64,000 nucleotides of DNA from Cereibacter ovatus (GTDB lineage: Bacteria > Pseudomonadota > Alphaproteobacteria > Rhodobacterales > Rhodobacteraceae): NCBI RefSeq assembly GCF_900207575.1, contig NZ_OAOQ01000001.1, forward strand, positions 372,001-436,000, written 5' to 3'. Made by a program: the position numbers and the translations under genes. The first letter of the stretch is position 1. Each line of letters starts with the position of its first letter. Positions 36,708-45,706 of this stretch are shown here, piece after piece. Below the pieces are notes generated by a model. It made no database searches. It was not told where the DNA came from and saw only the letters and a program-made list of their open reading frames with translations.

Positions 36708-37940
36708 ATGACCATTGGAAACACCCTGTTCGCCGCCCTTGCCAGCCGCAGCTTCAGCCGGCTTCAATCCGACATCGGCAGCCTTCAGGAACGGATTTCG
36801 GCCGGCACCAACGATCCGCGCCCCTCGGCCAATCTGGAACAGGCGGTGCGGCTGTCGGCGGCCAAGGAACAGCGCGCGATGCTGGACCGTTTTTCCGCCA
36901 ATGTGACCACCGCGACCGACCGGCTGGCACATGCCGACCTGACGCTGGCCGATGTCTCGACCTATACCCGCGAGTTGAAGGACATCGTGCTGCAACTGGG
37001 CAACCCCAGCCTGACCGACGAGGGCCGGTCGGGCCTGCGGATCGAGGCCGAGGCCCTGCGCGAGTCGCTGTTCTCGGCGGCAAACCGCAGCGACGGACTG
37101 GGGCAGGGGCTGTTTTCCGGCTATGGCACCGGCGCGGCTTTCGTTCAGACCGCCAATGGCGTGGCTTTTGCCGGCAATGGCGGGCAGACCGTCGCGCAAC
37201 TGTCGGAAAGCATGCGCCTGCCCACCGGCATCGCCGGCGACGAAGTGTTCATGGCGGTGCGGACCGGCGATGGCGTGCGCTCGATCTTCGAGATGGCCGA
37301 CGATCTGGTGGCCGCGCTGTCGCCGCCGGTCAGCATGTCCAGCGTGACAGCCACCGCCGACAGCGAGGCCCGCCTGACCATTGCGCCGGTCCGCGCCGAG
37401 GCCGTCCTGCGCTTCACCCTGTCCGGCCCGAGCGGCACGGCCGAGATCGAACAGGTGCTGCCCGGCTCGGTGGCCGAGGCGATCAACGCGGCCAGCGGAC
37501 GGACCGGGATCGTCGCCACCGCCAACGACGATGGCTCGGTTCGGCTGAACGCCACGGGGCCGATCGGGATCGCCGGTCTTTCGCGCAGCGATGGGGCGCG
37601 CTCGGTGCTGGCCAGCCTGACGCCGCTTCCCGGCGGCACGCAGGAATGGCTGGTGGACAAGCGGCTTCATGCGTCGAACCTGACGGATGGCTTCGACGAT
37701 GCCATCGGCCACATGGCCGAGCAGCGGGCGCGTGTGGGCTCGCTTGCGGCCACCGTGGACCGGCAGAAAGAGGCGCTGGCCGCGCGCCAGACCCGCATTG
37801 CGCAATCGGTTGCCGGGCTTCAGGATCTGGACGTGGCCGCTGCGGTGACCCGGCTTCAGTCGCTGCTTCTGACGCAAGAGGCCGCGCAACAGACCTATGT
37901 CAAGATCGCCAACCGCAGCCTGTTCGACTATCTGCGCTGA
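36708..37940 (+). CDS. flgL: Hook-filament junction protein FlgL (HAP3)
   Basis: FlgL is the second junction protein on which the filament grows. At 410 residues it is larger than the ~300 of E. coli. The N-terminal SFSRLQSDIGSLQERISAGT and the C-terminal flagellin-like helix (AAVTRLQSLLLTQEAAQQTY) are characteristic. GAGGG precedes the ATG. It is the last gene of the flgG-L group; the sltF promoter begins 22 nt after its stop. Confidence 0.92.
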   Translation: MTIGNTLFAALASRSFSRLQSDIGSLQERISAGTNDPRPSANLEQAVRLSAAKEQRAMLDRFSANVTTATDRLAHADLTLADVSTYTRELKDIVLQLGNPSLTDEGRSGLRIEAEALRESLFSAANRSDGLGQGLFSGYGTGAAFVQTANGVAFAGNGGQTVAQLSESMRLPTGIAGDEVFMAVRTGDGVRSIFEMADDLVAALSPPVSMSSVTATADSEARLTIAPVRAEAVLRFTLSGPSGTAEIEQVLPGSVAEAINAASGRTGIVATANDDGSVRLNATGPIGIAGLSRSDGARSVLASLTPLPGGTQEWLVDKRLHASNLTDGFDDAIGHMAEQRARVGSLAATVDRQKEALAARQTRIAQSVAGLQDLDVAAAVTRLQSLLLTQEAAQQTYVKIANRSLFDYLR

Positions 37941-37962
37941 CGGGCGGGGCTTGGCACGGGCT

Positions 37963-37978
37963 TGGCACGGGGCTTGCC
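37963..37978 (+). promoter_or_regulatory. Sigma-54 promoter of sltF
   Basis: TGGCACGGGGCTTGCC fits the -24/-12 consensus apart from the last base. A partial duplicate (TTGGCACGGG) lies 10 nt upstream. The predicted start is 37989, one base before the sltF ATG, which would make a leaderless message. Confidence 0.75.
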
Positions 37979-37989
37979 AGTCCCCTTGC

Positions 37990-38772
37990 ATGAGGATCGC
38001 GCTTCTTCTTCTGATGCTGTTTCTGCCCGCGCCGATCCGGGCGGCGGACAACTGCGAGGCGCTGGCCGAGCGGGCAGGCGCCGAAGCGGGCGTGCCCGAG
38101 GGGCTGATGGCTGCGATTGCCCGCGTCGAATCCGGGCGCGGCGATGGCGCCTGGCCCTGGACGCTCAATCAGGGCGGCAAGGGGATGTTTCTCGCGACCC
38201 GCGCCGAGGCGGTGGCGCGGCTGAGCGCGGTCGTCGCCTCGGGGGTGACGAATATCGACGTGGGCTGCATGCAGTTGAACTGGCGCTGGCACGGGCCGGC
38301 CTTCGACTCGGCCGACGAGATGATCGACCCGGTGCGCAACACCCGCCACGCCGCGCGGTTTCTGGTGGAACTGCGGGCGCGGCTGGGATCTTGGCAGGCG
38401 GCGGCGGCGGCCTATCACTCGTCCGACCGGGCGCGGGGCGCGGCCTATCTGGCCAAGGTCGAGTCCGCGCGCGGTGGCCTGCGTCTTGCCGATGCCGGCG
38501 GCGATCTGCCGACATCGGCTGTGATGCAGGCCGCCCGGATCGAAGGGCTTCTGGTGCTGGCCCCGCAGCCGATGGTGGCTGTTCAGACGCAGGCCGTGGC
38601 GGTCGTGGGCCCGGTTCCCGATGCGGCGACCGGCCTTATCCCCTCGGCCGGGCCGTTTGATCTGGCGCCGGCCACAGCCGAGATGTTCGAGGCCGCCGAC
38701 CTGCCGCCACGGCTGCGGGCACGCTGGCAGGCGGTCGAGTCGTTCCGGGCCGCCCTCGCGGAACAACCCTGA
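37990..38772 (+). CDS. sltF: Flagellum-specific lytic transglycosylase SltF
   Basis: SltF is a periplasmic muramidase that opens peptidoglycan for rod passage, partnering with the short FlgJ. At 260 residues it has a Sec signal peptide at 1-18 (MRIALLLLMLFLPAP). The lysozyme-like SLT domain has its catalytic Glu47 in IARVESGRGDG, followed by NIDVGCMQLNWRWHG and AAAAYHSSDRARG. The C-terminal ~80 residues are a Pro/Ala/Val extension that may bind FlgJ or rod proteins. The ATG is chosen because it gives a clean signal peptide and matches the promoter position; no ribosome site is visible. The open frame extends upstream but lacks a signal. Confidence 0.88.
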   Translation: MRIALLLLMLFLPAPIRAADNCEALAERAGAEAGVPEGLMAAIARVESGRGDGAWPWTLNQGGKGMFLATRAEAVARLSAVVASGVTNIDVGCMQLNWRWHGPAFDSADEMIDPVRNTRHAARFLVELRARLGSWQAAAAAYHSSDRARGAAYLAKVESARGGLRLADAGGDLPTSAVMQAARIEGLLVLAPQPMVAVQTQAVAVVGPVPDAATGLIPSAGPFDLAPATAEMFEAADLPPRLRARWQAVESFRAALAEQP

Positions 38773-38828
38773 CTGGTGAACCCCTCCGAAGGTATGGGCA
38801 CGCCCTTCGTAAGTGATCAAAATGACTT

Positions 38829-38845
38829 TTGCCGCATCGCGGCAA
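38829..38845. repeat. Small perfect hairpin between sltF and fleQ
   Basis: TTGCCGC and GCGGCAA form a 7-bp stem with an ATC loop, 56 nt after sltF and about 77 nt before fleQ. It could be a weak terminator for sltF or part of the fleQ control region. No sigma-54 site is seen here; a TATACG -10-like element lies at about 38875, and a TTAA CtrA half-site at 38887. Confidence 0.4.
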
Positions 38846-38921
38846 GCCAATGGCGTGGTTGCCGTGCGGGTGGTCTATACGAGATTTTAACCCTGATTTC
38901 CGCCCTTGCACGGTTGCCCGC

Positions 38922-40022
38922 ATGACCAGCCACTTCCTGCCCGAAGCCAGCTTTGTCCGCCCGCTTCCGCCATCTGCGGGGCTGATCGACCGGGTGATCC
39001 CGGGGGACTCGTTGCCGATGCGGCGCGTCAAGCAGCTGATCGCGGCGGTTGCGGTCAGCGAGGCGCCGGTTCTGGTTCAGGGCGCGACCGGCACCGGCAA
39101 GGAACTGGCGGCCGAGGCGCTGCACCGTGCCTCGGGGCGCGAGGGGGCGCTGATCGCGGTGAACTGCGCGGCGATCCCGGCGGAACTTCTTGAATCGGAA
39201 CTGTTCGGCCATGAAAAGGGCGCCTTCACCGGCGCCGACCGCCAGCGGATCGGCCGGATCGAGATGGCACAGGGCGGCACGCTGTTTTTGGACGAGATCG
39301 GCGACATGCCGCTGGCGCTTCAGGCCAAGCTGTTGCGCGTGCTGGAAAGCCGCCGGATCACGCGGGTAGGCGGCAGTTCCGAGATCGAGGTGGATTTCCG
39401 TCTTGTCACCGCCACCCACCGCGATCTTGCCCGGCAGGTGGCTGCGGGCGATTTCCGCACCGACCTTTACTATCGCATCAACGTCTTTCCGCTGGATCTT
39501 CCCGACCTGCGCGAACGGGCGGCCGACATCCCGCTGATCCTGAACCGGATGATCGAGGATCACCTTGCCCGCAGCCCCGCCGCCGATGCGCCCCATTTCG
39601 ACGCGGGCGCGCTGCGCGAATTGTCGGCGCATGACTGGCCCGGCAATGTGCGCGAATTGCGCAACGTGTTGGCCCGTGCGCTGGTGCTGTTTCCCGGCCG
39701 GATGGTCAGCGCCCGCCATGTGCGCGAAAACCTGCTTCAGCTTGCGATGCCCGACCCCGAGTCGGCGGCCGATCTGGCCCCCGCCGCCCCGCCCGAGGCG
39801 CAGGGCCTGCCCGAGCCGCGCCAGTTCCAGGAGGCGCTTTCGGCACGGGCCGATCTCGATCTGCGCGGCTATCTGCGCGATATCGAGGTGGCGCTGATCG
39901 AATGTGCGCTGGCGCGCAGCGATGGCAGCGTGACCCGTGCGGCCGATGTGCTGCGCCTGCGCCGCACGACGCTGATCGAAAAGATGAAGAAATTCGTCAT
40001 CCTGCGCTGCTGCGAGGTCTGA
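38922..40022 (+). CDS. fleQ: Sigma-54-dependent flagellar master activator FleQ
   Basis: This enhancer-binding protein drives RpoN2-dependent flagellar promoters. At 366 residues it has no receiver domain. The AAA+ domain begins almost at once, with Walker A GATGTGKE (54-61), the sigma-54-contacting GAFTGA (100-105) and Walker B LFLDEIGD (DE at 124-125). The C-terminal Fis-type helix-turn-helix is [20 protein letters not shown]. FleT, at the far end of the locus, lacks the HTH, so FleQ provides DNA binding for both; this division of labour is known from R. sphaeroides Fla1. The ATG at 38922 is chosen since upstream residues are not family-like. Confidence 0.88.
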   Translation: MTSHFLPEASFVRPLPPSAGLIDRVIPGDSLPMRRVKQLIAAVAVSEAPVLVQGATGTGKELAAEALHRASGREGALIAVNCAAIPAELLESELFGHEKGAFTGADRQRIGRIEMAQGGTLFLDEIGDMPLALQAKLLRVLESRRITRVGGSSEIEVDFRLVTATHRDLARQVAAGDFRTDLYYRINVFPLDLPDLRERAADIPLILNRMIEDHLARSPAADAPHFDAGALRELSAHDWPGNVRELRNVLARALVLFPGRMVSARHVRENLLQLAMPDPESAADLAPAAPPEAQGLPEPRQFQEALSARADLDLRGYLRDIEVALIECALARSDGSVTRAADVLRLRRTTLIEKMKKFVILRCCEV

Positions 40023-40208
40023 TCCCCGCGCCCGGATGCGGCCTGCCACGCAGCCGCAGGGCTTCTTGCTGGTGTGGTCTTGGCCCGGCGCCGGGATGCG
40101 CGTTCTACGGTGGCGCGCGGCTTGGCCTGCGCGATGCCTTCCTGACACCTGCGCTTGGCGCTGTGCGTGCCGGTGGCCGGGCGGGCGACCGGCGCCCCCC
40201 TTGCGGCG

Positions 40209-41858
40209 CTAGTCGCTGTTCCACTGATCGACAAGGTTTTGCAGATAGGTGCCGGTGCTTTTGAACCGGCTGACCGCCTGTTCCATCGCGGTGAACTGCG
40301 CCAGATACCGCTGTTCCAGCTTGGCCGCGCGCAGGTCCAGCCCTTCGAGCACCGTGGTCTGCGCATCGAGGGTCGCGTTGATCTTGTTTTCGCGCTGCGC
40401 GATGGCGCCGCCCGAATCCAGCGCGCCGGCAAGCAGCCCCCGAAGCGTCGAGGCAAAGCTGCGGCCAAAGCGGATGGTGGCGCCGGTCACCGTGTCGTCG
40501 GCGGTGACGACAAGGCCGCCCAGTTCGCCCGACAGCACGATGAAGCGGGTCTGACCCTCGCCGGTGGGGATGCCCAGCGTGGCCGATCCGCCGATGGTGG
40601 CCTTGCCCGATCCATCGCGACTGAAGGCGAAATCGCCCGATCGGGCGGCCGCGCCCAAGGCGCCGCTGACCGTCACGCCGGCATCGGGCGACGAGAAACT
40701 GTTGGAAAAGATCGCGTCGAACAGTTCGGGCTTTTGTTCGAACGCGGTGGCGAAGGCCTTGGCGTCGAAGCGCAGCGACCCGTCGCGGTTCGTGCTGACC
40801 CCCAGTTGCGACAGGTAGACCGGCTTTTCGCCATGCCCGTTCATCGGCTGCGAGATCATCGCGGTCAGCGCGCGTCGCAGCGTTTCGGCGGTGCGGTCGC
40901 CCGCCAGATCGCCCGATTGCGATCCGTCAGTGGCCCGCAGCGTCAGATCCTTCAGCAGCGCAACGGTCGAATTCAGTTCCTCGACCAGATAGGTCATGGC
41001 CGTCTCGGCCGCTTTGGCATCGCGGCTGAAGCCGACGGTGGCGGGGCTGCTGGTGGTGCCCGTCAGCGTCAGCGTGGTGCCGGCCAGAAGGTCGGTGATC
41101 TCGTTCGACGCGCGCGAGATGGTGATGCCGTCCACCGTCAGCACCGCGTTGGCCGCGGCCTGCACTTCGGCGGCGCCGTTGCTGGCGGTGGTGTCAAAGC
41201 GCGCAAGCCCGGCCCCGGGCACGGCTTCGGTGACGGTAAAGCGCAGCGCGCTGCCCGACCCCGGTTCCGAGATCACACCCAGCGAAAAGGTGCCGTCGCC
41301 CTTGTCCAGCACCCGTGCCGTCACGCCCCGGATCGACGACAGCGCCTTGGCCAGATCCTCAAGCGTGGCACCCTCGCCCACCGCGATGCTTGACCCCGGC
41401 AGGTCGGGGTTGGCGGCGAAACTGGTCGCCTCGGTCTCGCCCTCGGGGGCGAACCAGACGCCGAAATCCACCGCGACGCTGCCCGCGGCCAGCGTCTGGC
41501 TGGCCGAGGTGAAGCCGCCGAATTCCAGCACCTGCCGCGTGGCGATCTGATGCACCTCGATCTCTGTCGACTGGGTCTGCACCTTGCTGCGGTCGGTCAC
41601 CGTCAGCGACAGCGCCGAACTGGACGAGGTCGCCTTGAGCACCGAGGTCTGCGTGACCAGCCCCAGCGCATCGTCCAGCCCTTGCAGGCGCGAACGCAGC
41701 GTGCCCAGCGCCGAGATCGAGACTTCGGCCGAAGCGATCTTCTTTTCGGCCGCCGCCCGCCGCGGGGCGGTGTCGGCGTCCACAAGGCTTGTGGTCAGTT
41801 GCTTGATGTTCAACCCGGAACCCGAGGCGCCGAGTGCGTTCAGATAGTCCACCGCCAT
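40209..41858 (-). CDS. fliD: Flagellar filament cap FliD (HAP2)
   Basis: FliD is the cap that inserts flagellin subunits at the filament tip. At 549 residues the N-terminal part (SGLNIKQLTTSLVDADTAPR) and the C-terminal coiled coil (LEQRYLAQFTAMEQAVSRFK ending YLQNLVDQW) are family hallmarks. It is transcribed alone from a strong sigma-28 promoter and converges on fleQ. The secretion chaperone fliS, often the next gene, is absent; the 186 nt after fliD hold no recognisable gene. Confidence 0.93.
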   Translation of the reverse strand: MAVDYLNALGASGSGLNIKQLTTSLVDADTAPRRAAAEKKIASAEVSISALGTLRSRLQGLDDALGLVTQTSVLKATSSSSALSLTVTDRSKVQTQSTEIEVHQIATRQVLEFGGFTSASQTLAAGSVAVDFGVWFAPEGETEATSFAANPDLPGSSIAVGEGATLEDLAKALSSIRGVTARVLDKGDGTFSLGVISEPGSGSALRFTVTEAVPGAGLARFDTTASNGAAEVQAAANAVLTVDGITISRASNEITDLLAGTTLTLTGTTSSPATVGFSRDAKAAETAMTYLVEELNSTVALLKDLTLRATDGSQSGDLAGDRTAETLRRALTAMISQPMNGHGEKPVYLSQLGVSTNRDGSLRFDAKAFATAFEQKPELFDAIFSNSFSSPDAGVTVSGALGAAARSGDFAFSRDGSGKATIGGSATLGIPTGEGQTRFIVLSGELGGLVVTADDTVTGATIRFGRSFASTLRGLLAGALDSGGAIAQRENKINATLDAQTTVLEGLDLRAAKLEQRYLAQFTAMEQAVSRFKSTGTYLQNLVDQWNSD

Positions 41859-41885
41859 CAGGATACCCCTTGCGCTCTCGGAATG

Positions 41886-41913
41886 ATAACGGCCGGATCG
41901 CCCGCAGGTTTAG
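41886..41913 (-). promoter_or_regulatory. Sigma-28 (FliA) promoter of fliD
   Basis: On the minus strand CTAAA (41913-41909), 15 nt, then GCCGTTAT (41893-41886) matches the sigma-28 consensus TAAA-N15-GCCGATAA at the key positions. It lies 27 nt before the fliD start. It implies a fliA gene elsewhere, because none is in the window. Confidence 0.8.
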
Positions 41914-42039
41914 CGCCTTTGGCGTCGGGGGGGGCCGTTCGGTGCTGCCGGCTGGTCGGCCCGGTCACGCAGGGGGCCGGCATGGCTTGGCCAAGGCCGG
42001 TCCTGCGGCCCGGTATCGCGCCCGCGGTGGTCCGCCGGT

Positions 42040-43134
42040 TCAGTCGCCGCCGTTGCCATAGGTGATCTCGATCTCGATCCGGCGGTTCTTCTCTCGGCCT
42101 TCCTCGGTTTCGTTGCTGGCGACGGGGGTGCTTTCGCCGCGGCTGATGGCGGTCAGGCGGGTCGGGTCGAAGCCGGTGGCGCCCAGTTCGCTGACCACAT
42201 TGGACGCCCGCGCCGCCGCAAGGCCCCAGTTGTCGCCATAGGCCGAACCCGGCCCCAGCGGCACGCTGTCGGTATGGCCCGTCACCGTCACCCGGGTGTT
42301 GGGGCCAAAGGACGACAGCGCGATCTGTTCCATCACCTTGCGCGCCTCGTCGGTCAGTTCGGCCGAACCCGAGGTAAAGGCGCCACCCGCACCCACGGTA
42401 ACGACCACCCGATCCTCTTGGGTTTCGACATTCACAAGGCCCTGTCCGGTCTGTTCGCGCAGCGCGATGCGCAGGCGGGCATCGGCGATCGCCGCGCGGC
42501 GCTTGCCGGCGCTGCCGCCGCCCTGACCCTCGCCGCCGCTGCCGGCGGTCTCGCCGGGGGCCTCGGCGGGCGAGGGCGCCTTTTGCGGGGTGGTGCCGGC
42601 GGCCTCGGCGATCGCCTCGGCCATCTGCGCCACCTTTTCCTGCGAGGCGTCATCGGGCAGGCGCACCACCACCTGACCCTTGCCGCTTTCGACCGTCAGT
42701 TGCCCGTTCGCCGCCGCGGTGGCCAGCGCATCGGCCAGCGCCTTTGTCGCGGCATCATCGGCTTCGGGGGCGGTGCTGTCCTGATGCGACCCGGTGGTGT
42801 TGCGGGGCGCCTCTTCGTTGGGTTCCTTGTTCGGCGGGGTGTCCGACGGCGGGTTCGACAGGTCGATGATCGTGGTTCCCAGCGGCTCGGGCAGGGCAGG
42901 CACCACCATCTGCACGCCGAACGCTTCGCGCATGGAACCTGCCAGCTTCTTGAACGACGGTTCGTCGAACTGCGCGAAAGCCAGGATCAGCACGAAGAAT
43001 GCCATCAGCAGCGTCGCGATATCGGCAAATGTCGCCATCCAGGCCGGGGCCCCGACCGGCGGGCATTTGGGACATTCGTGGTCTTCCTCGTCCTCGGGCG
43101 GGGGGGGCAGGGGCAGCTTCTGGACCTTGGCCAT
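42040..43134 (-). CDS. motB: Flagellar stator protein MotB (PomB-like)
   Basis: MotB is the peptidoglycan-anchored half of the ion-driven stator, 364 residues. The single membrane helix WMATFADIATLLMAFF carries the ion-binding Asp38. It is preceded by a short cytoplasmic tail with Cys21 and Cys24 (ECPKCPPVGAP), a pattern I associate with PomB-type proteins. A long acidic/Ala linker (about 75-225) and an OmpA-like domain (GHTDSVPLGPGSAYGDNWGL) follow. It starts 3 nt after motA. The ion used (H+ or Na+) cannot be decided by inspection. Confidence 0.93.
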   Translation of the reverse strand: MAKVQKLPLPPPPEDEEDHECPKCPPVGAPAWMATFADIATLLMAFFVLILAFAQFDEPSFKKLAGSMREAFGVQMVVPALPEPLGTTIIDLSNPPSDTPPNKEPNEEAPRNTTGSHQDSTAPEADDAATKALADALATAAANGQLTVESGKGQVVVRLPDDASQEKVAQMAEAIAEAAGTTPQKAPSPAEAPGETAGSGGEGQGGGSAGKRRAAIADARLRIALREQTGQGLVNVETQEDRVVVTVGAGGAFTSGSAELTDEARKVMEQIALSSFGPNTRVTVTGHTDSVPLGPGSAYGDNWGLAAARASNVVSELGATGFDPTRLTAISRGESTPVASNETEEGREKNRRIEIEITYGNGGD

Positions 43135-43137
43135 GTG

Positions 43138-43899
43138 TCAGGCGGCCTTCAGTTTCAGTTGCTGCTTGGGCGGCAGCGTGGCCACCATCGTGTCCTGAAT
43201 GTTGCGCGGGCTTTCGCCCCGCGCGATCGAGCGCAGCCCCTCGATCACCATTTCGCGGTAATGCACCTCCAGCGCGGTGTATTTTTCCAGCTTGGTCAGC
43301 ATCGGCCCGAACAGCACGTTTGCAACCACCGCGCCGTAAAGCGTGGTCAGAAGCGCCACCGCCATCGCCGGCCCGATGGCCTTGGGGTCGGACATGTTGC
43401 CCAGCATCAGAACAAGACCGATCAGCGTCCCGATCATCCCCATCGCCGGCCCGATATCGATCCAGGCCTTCACGCAGGCCTGATAGCTCGCATGGCGGTT
43501 CTTCATCGCGCTGATTTCCTGCTTCAACTGCTTGACCAGACGCTGCTCGTCGGCGCCGTCGACCAGAAGCTGAAGCCCCTTTTCGAAGAACTTGTCGGGC
43601 ACGGCCTGGCCTTCCAGCGCCATCATCCCGTCCTTGCGCGCGGTCGCGGCCAGTTCCACCATCCGCTCGATCAGCGCATCGGGTTTGGCGCTGAACGGCT
43701 TGAATGCCTTTCCCATCGCCGCGAAGCTGCCAAGAAAGACATCCATCGGCGCGGTATACATCACGCAGAACGCCGTGCCCCCGAACACGATCAGCACCGA
43801 AGGCACATCGACGAACGGCATCAGACCGCCCGCATAAAGCATTGATCCCAAGATCATGCCGAGGGCTCCGATCAATCCCAGAAGCGAGGCGATATCCAT
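43138..43899 (-). CDS. motA: Flagellar stator protein MotA (PomA-like)
   Basis: MotA is the multi-spanning stator subunit that exerts torque on FliG. The ATG at 43899 has GGAG 8 nt upstream and gives 253 residues; the longer open frame reaches into the promoter. Four membrane helices are predicted, and the second pair includes DIGPAMGMIGTLIGLVLMLG and the PKAIGPAMAVALLTTLYGA segment. The sequence is much closer to Vibrio PomA than to E. coli MotA in length and motif detail. It has its own sigma-54 promoter. Confidence 0.94.
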   Translation of the reverse strand: MDIASLLGLIGALGMILGSMLYAGGLMPFVDVPSVLIVFGGTAFCVMYTAPMDVFLGSFAAMGKAFKPFSAKPDALIERMVELAATARKDGMMALEGQAVPDKFFEKGLQLLVDGADEQRLVKQLKQEISAMKNRHASYQACVKAWIDIGPAMGMIGTLIGLVLMLGNMSDPKAIGPAMAVALLTTLYGAVVANVLFGPMLTKLEKYTALEVHYREMVIEGLRSIARGESPRNIQDTMVATLPPKQQLKLKAA

Positions 43900-43936
43900 G
43901 GGCGGGTCTCCGGTGCGCTGTCGACGCGGGTCTGCG

Positions 43937-43952
43937 GGCAAGATGCGTGCCA
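43937..43952 (-). promoter_or_regulatory. Sigma-54 promoter of motAB
   Basis: On the minus strand TGGCACGCATCTTGCC matches the -24/-12 consensus at all but two degenerate positions. The predicted transcription start near 43926 leaves a ~27-nt leader to motA. It is divergent from the fliC promoter region. Confidence 0.8.
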
Positions 43953-43984
43953 GATGACGCACGGCGCCATTTGCACCGAGACCG

Positions 43985-44011
43985 CTAAAAGTTTTCGGAA
44001 TGGGTCGTTTA
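43985..44011 (+). promoter_or_regulatory. Possible sigma-28 promoter of fliC
   Basis: CTAAA (43985-43989) is followed after 14 nt by GTCGTTTA (44004-44011), a 5-of-8 match to the sigma-28 -10 with spacing one short. It is in the right place, 48 nt before the ATG, but weaker than the fliD site. Confidence 0.4.
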
Positions 44012-44059
44012 CTTGACCAGAGCGCCGGGGGGCGCGATGCCACATCAGGAGGCTAACCC

Positions 44060-45529
44060 ATGACGACGATCAACACGAACATCGGTGCCATCGCGGCTCA
44101 GGCCAACATGACCAAGGTGAACGACGATTTCAACAACGCGATGACCCGGCTTTCGACCGGCCTGCGCATCAACGCGGCCAAGGATGACGCCGCCGGCATG
44201 GCGATCGGGGAAAAGATGACCGCGCAGGTCATGGGCCTGAACCAGGCGATCCGGAACGCCAGCGACGGCAAGAACCTGGTGGACACGACCGAAGGTTCGC
44301 ACGTCGAAGTCTCGTCGATGCTTCAGCGTCTGCGCGAACTGGCCGTCCAGTCCTCGAACGATACCAACACCGCCTCCGACCGCGGCTCGCTGATGGCGGA
44401 AGCCGGTCAGCTGGTCTCGGAAATCAACCGGGTGGCCGAAACCACCACCTTCAACGGCATGAAGATCCTTGACGGCTCGTTCAAGGGCAAACAGCTTCAG
44501 ATCGGCGCCGACTCGGGCACCACGATGAACATCAACGTGGACAGCGCCAAGGCCAGCGACATCGGCGCCCACAAGGTGACCTCGGAAGCCGCCATCGCCG
44601 ACTTTGCCGCGGAAACGCTGACCATCTCGGGCAACCGCGGTTCGCAGACCGTGGATACCGCGGCGGGCGACTCGGCCAAGCAGATCGCGTCGAAGATCAA
44701 CAGCGTGACCGCCTCGACCGGCGTCGAGGCCACGGCGTCCTCGACCGCGATCCTTGAAGGCCCGGACGCCTCGGGCGCCGTCGCCTCGACCGTCGAGTTC
44801 GAGATCAACGGCGTCAAGATCGAGGCCGTCTCGGTTCCCGCCTCGGACCCCGAGGGCGGCGAGCGTCTGGCCGGTCTGCGCGACGCGATCAACGAAGTGT
44901 CCAGCCAGACCGGCGTGACCGCCTCGATCAACGAGGATGGCAACATCAAGCTGACCGACGCCGACGGCGACGACATCGAGATCACCGCCTTCAGCTCGTC
45001 CACCACCGGCTCGTCGATGACGATCACCACCGGCGACGGCGCCGCGACCGACGATCTGGACGGCACCACGACCAGCGTCACCATCAAGGGCGTGGTCGAG
45101 ATGACCTCGACCAAGTCGTTCTCGATCGCCACCGACGAGGCGGGTGCCGCGGCCACCGAAACCTCGTTCCTTGCCGTCGATACCGACAAGCAGCACTTTG
45201 CCTCGAAGCTTGACGCGGTGTCGCAGATCGACCTGACCACCGCCGAGGGCGCCGCCAACGCGATCAAGGTGATCGACGTGGCGCTGTCGAAGATCAGCCA
45301 GTCGCGGTCCGATCTCGGTGCGGTCTCGAACCGTCTCGACTCGACGATCTCGAACCTGACCAACATCTCGACCAGCGTGCAGGCTGCCCGCTCGCAGGTC
45401 ATGGATGCCGACTTCGCCGCAGAATCGACCGCGCTTGCCCGCGGCCAGATCCTGAGCCAGGCCGCGACCGCGATGCTTGCGCAGGCCAACTCGTCCAAGC
45501 AGAACGTGCTGAGTCTGCTCCGCGGCTGA
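44060..45529 (+). CDS. fliC: Flagellin FliC
   Basis: FliC is the filament subunit, 489 residues. The N-terminal D0/D1 (MTTINTNIGAIAAQANMTKV, then RLSTGLRINAAKDDAAGMAI) and C-terminal D1/D0 (SDLGAVSNRLDSTISNLTNI, ending VLSLLRG) are of the enteric/gamma type. The middle (about 170-375) is the exposed variable part, rich in Thr/Ser/Ala and acidic residues. AGGAGG is placed 8 nt before the ATG and a strong terminator follows, fitting high monocistronic expression. Codon use is very uniform (GGC, GCC, ACC), as expected for an abundant protein. Confidence 0.96.
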   Translation: MTTINTNIGAIAAQANMTKVNDDFNNAMTRLSTGLRINAAKDDAAGMAIGEKMTAQVMGLNQAIRNASDGKNLVDTTEGSHVEVSSMLQRLRELAVQSSNDTNTASDRGSLMAEAGQLVSEINRVAETTTFNGMKILDGSFKGKQLQIGADSGTTMNINVDSAKASDIGAHKVTSEAAIADFAAETLTISGNRGSQTVDTAAGDSAKQIASKINSVTASTGVEATASSTAILEGPDASGAVASTVEFEINGVKIEAVSVPASDPEGGERLAGLRDAINEVSSQTGVTASINEDGNIKLTDADGDDIEITAFSSSTTGSSMTITTGDGAATDDLDGTTTSVTIKGVVEMTSTKSFSIATDEAGAAATETSFLAVDTDKQHFASKLDAVSQIDLTTAEGAANAIKVIDVALSKISQSRSDLGAVSNRLDSTISNLTNISTSVQAARSQVMDADFAAESTALARGQILSQAATAMLAQANSSKQNVLSLLRG

Positions 45530-45555
45530 CGGAAAACCGACAGCCCCGCCATCGC

Positions 45556-45585
45556 CCCCCGTCCGGTCTCCGGGCGGGGGCTTTT
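45556..45585 (+). terminator. Intrinsic terminator of fliC
   Basis: An 11-bp stem (45556-45566 with 45570-45580, one G-U pair) with a TCT loop is followed by TTTT. It ends 56 nt after the fliC stop. Confidence 0.88.
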
Positions 45586-45706
45586 GCGTCAGGCACTTGG
45601 CCGCCGCGCGGTGGGCCTGACGTGTCGGCGTTCCGTCATTTTACCCCCGTCAAACGGATTTTTTGCCGGATTGGCATTTTTGGTCCACGGTGCCCTCAGG
45701 ACTTGC

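Noticed and set aside
36324-38168. 614-codon minus-strand frame opposite flgK, flgL and sltF
   Set aside because: It spans three real genes on the other strand and has no recognisable motif.
44045-45196. Minus-strand frame opposite fliC (Gly/His/Val-rich)
   Set aside because: It is a shadow caused by the uniform codon use of an abundant flagellin.
45661-45706. Sigma-54 promoter before rpoN2 (TTGGCATTTTTGG)
   Set aside because: It has GG but no TTGC at the required 12-nt spacing; rpoN2 autoregulation cannot be claimed.
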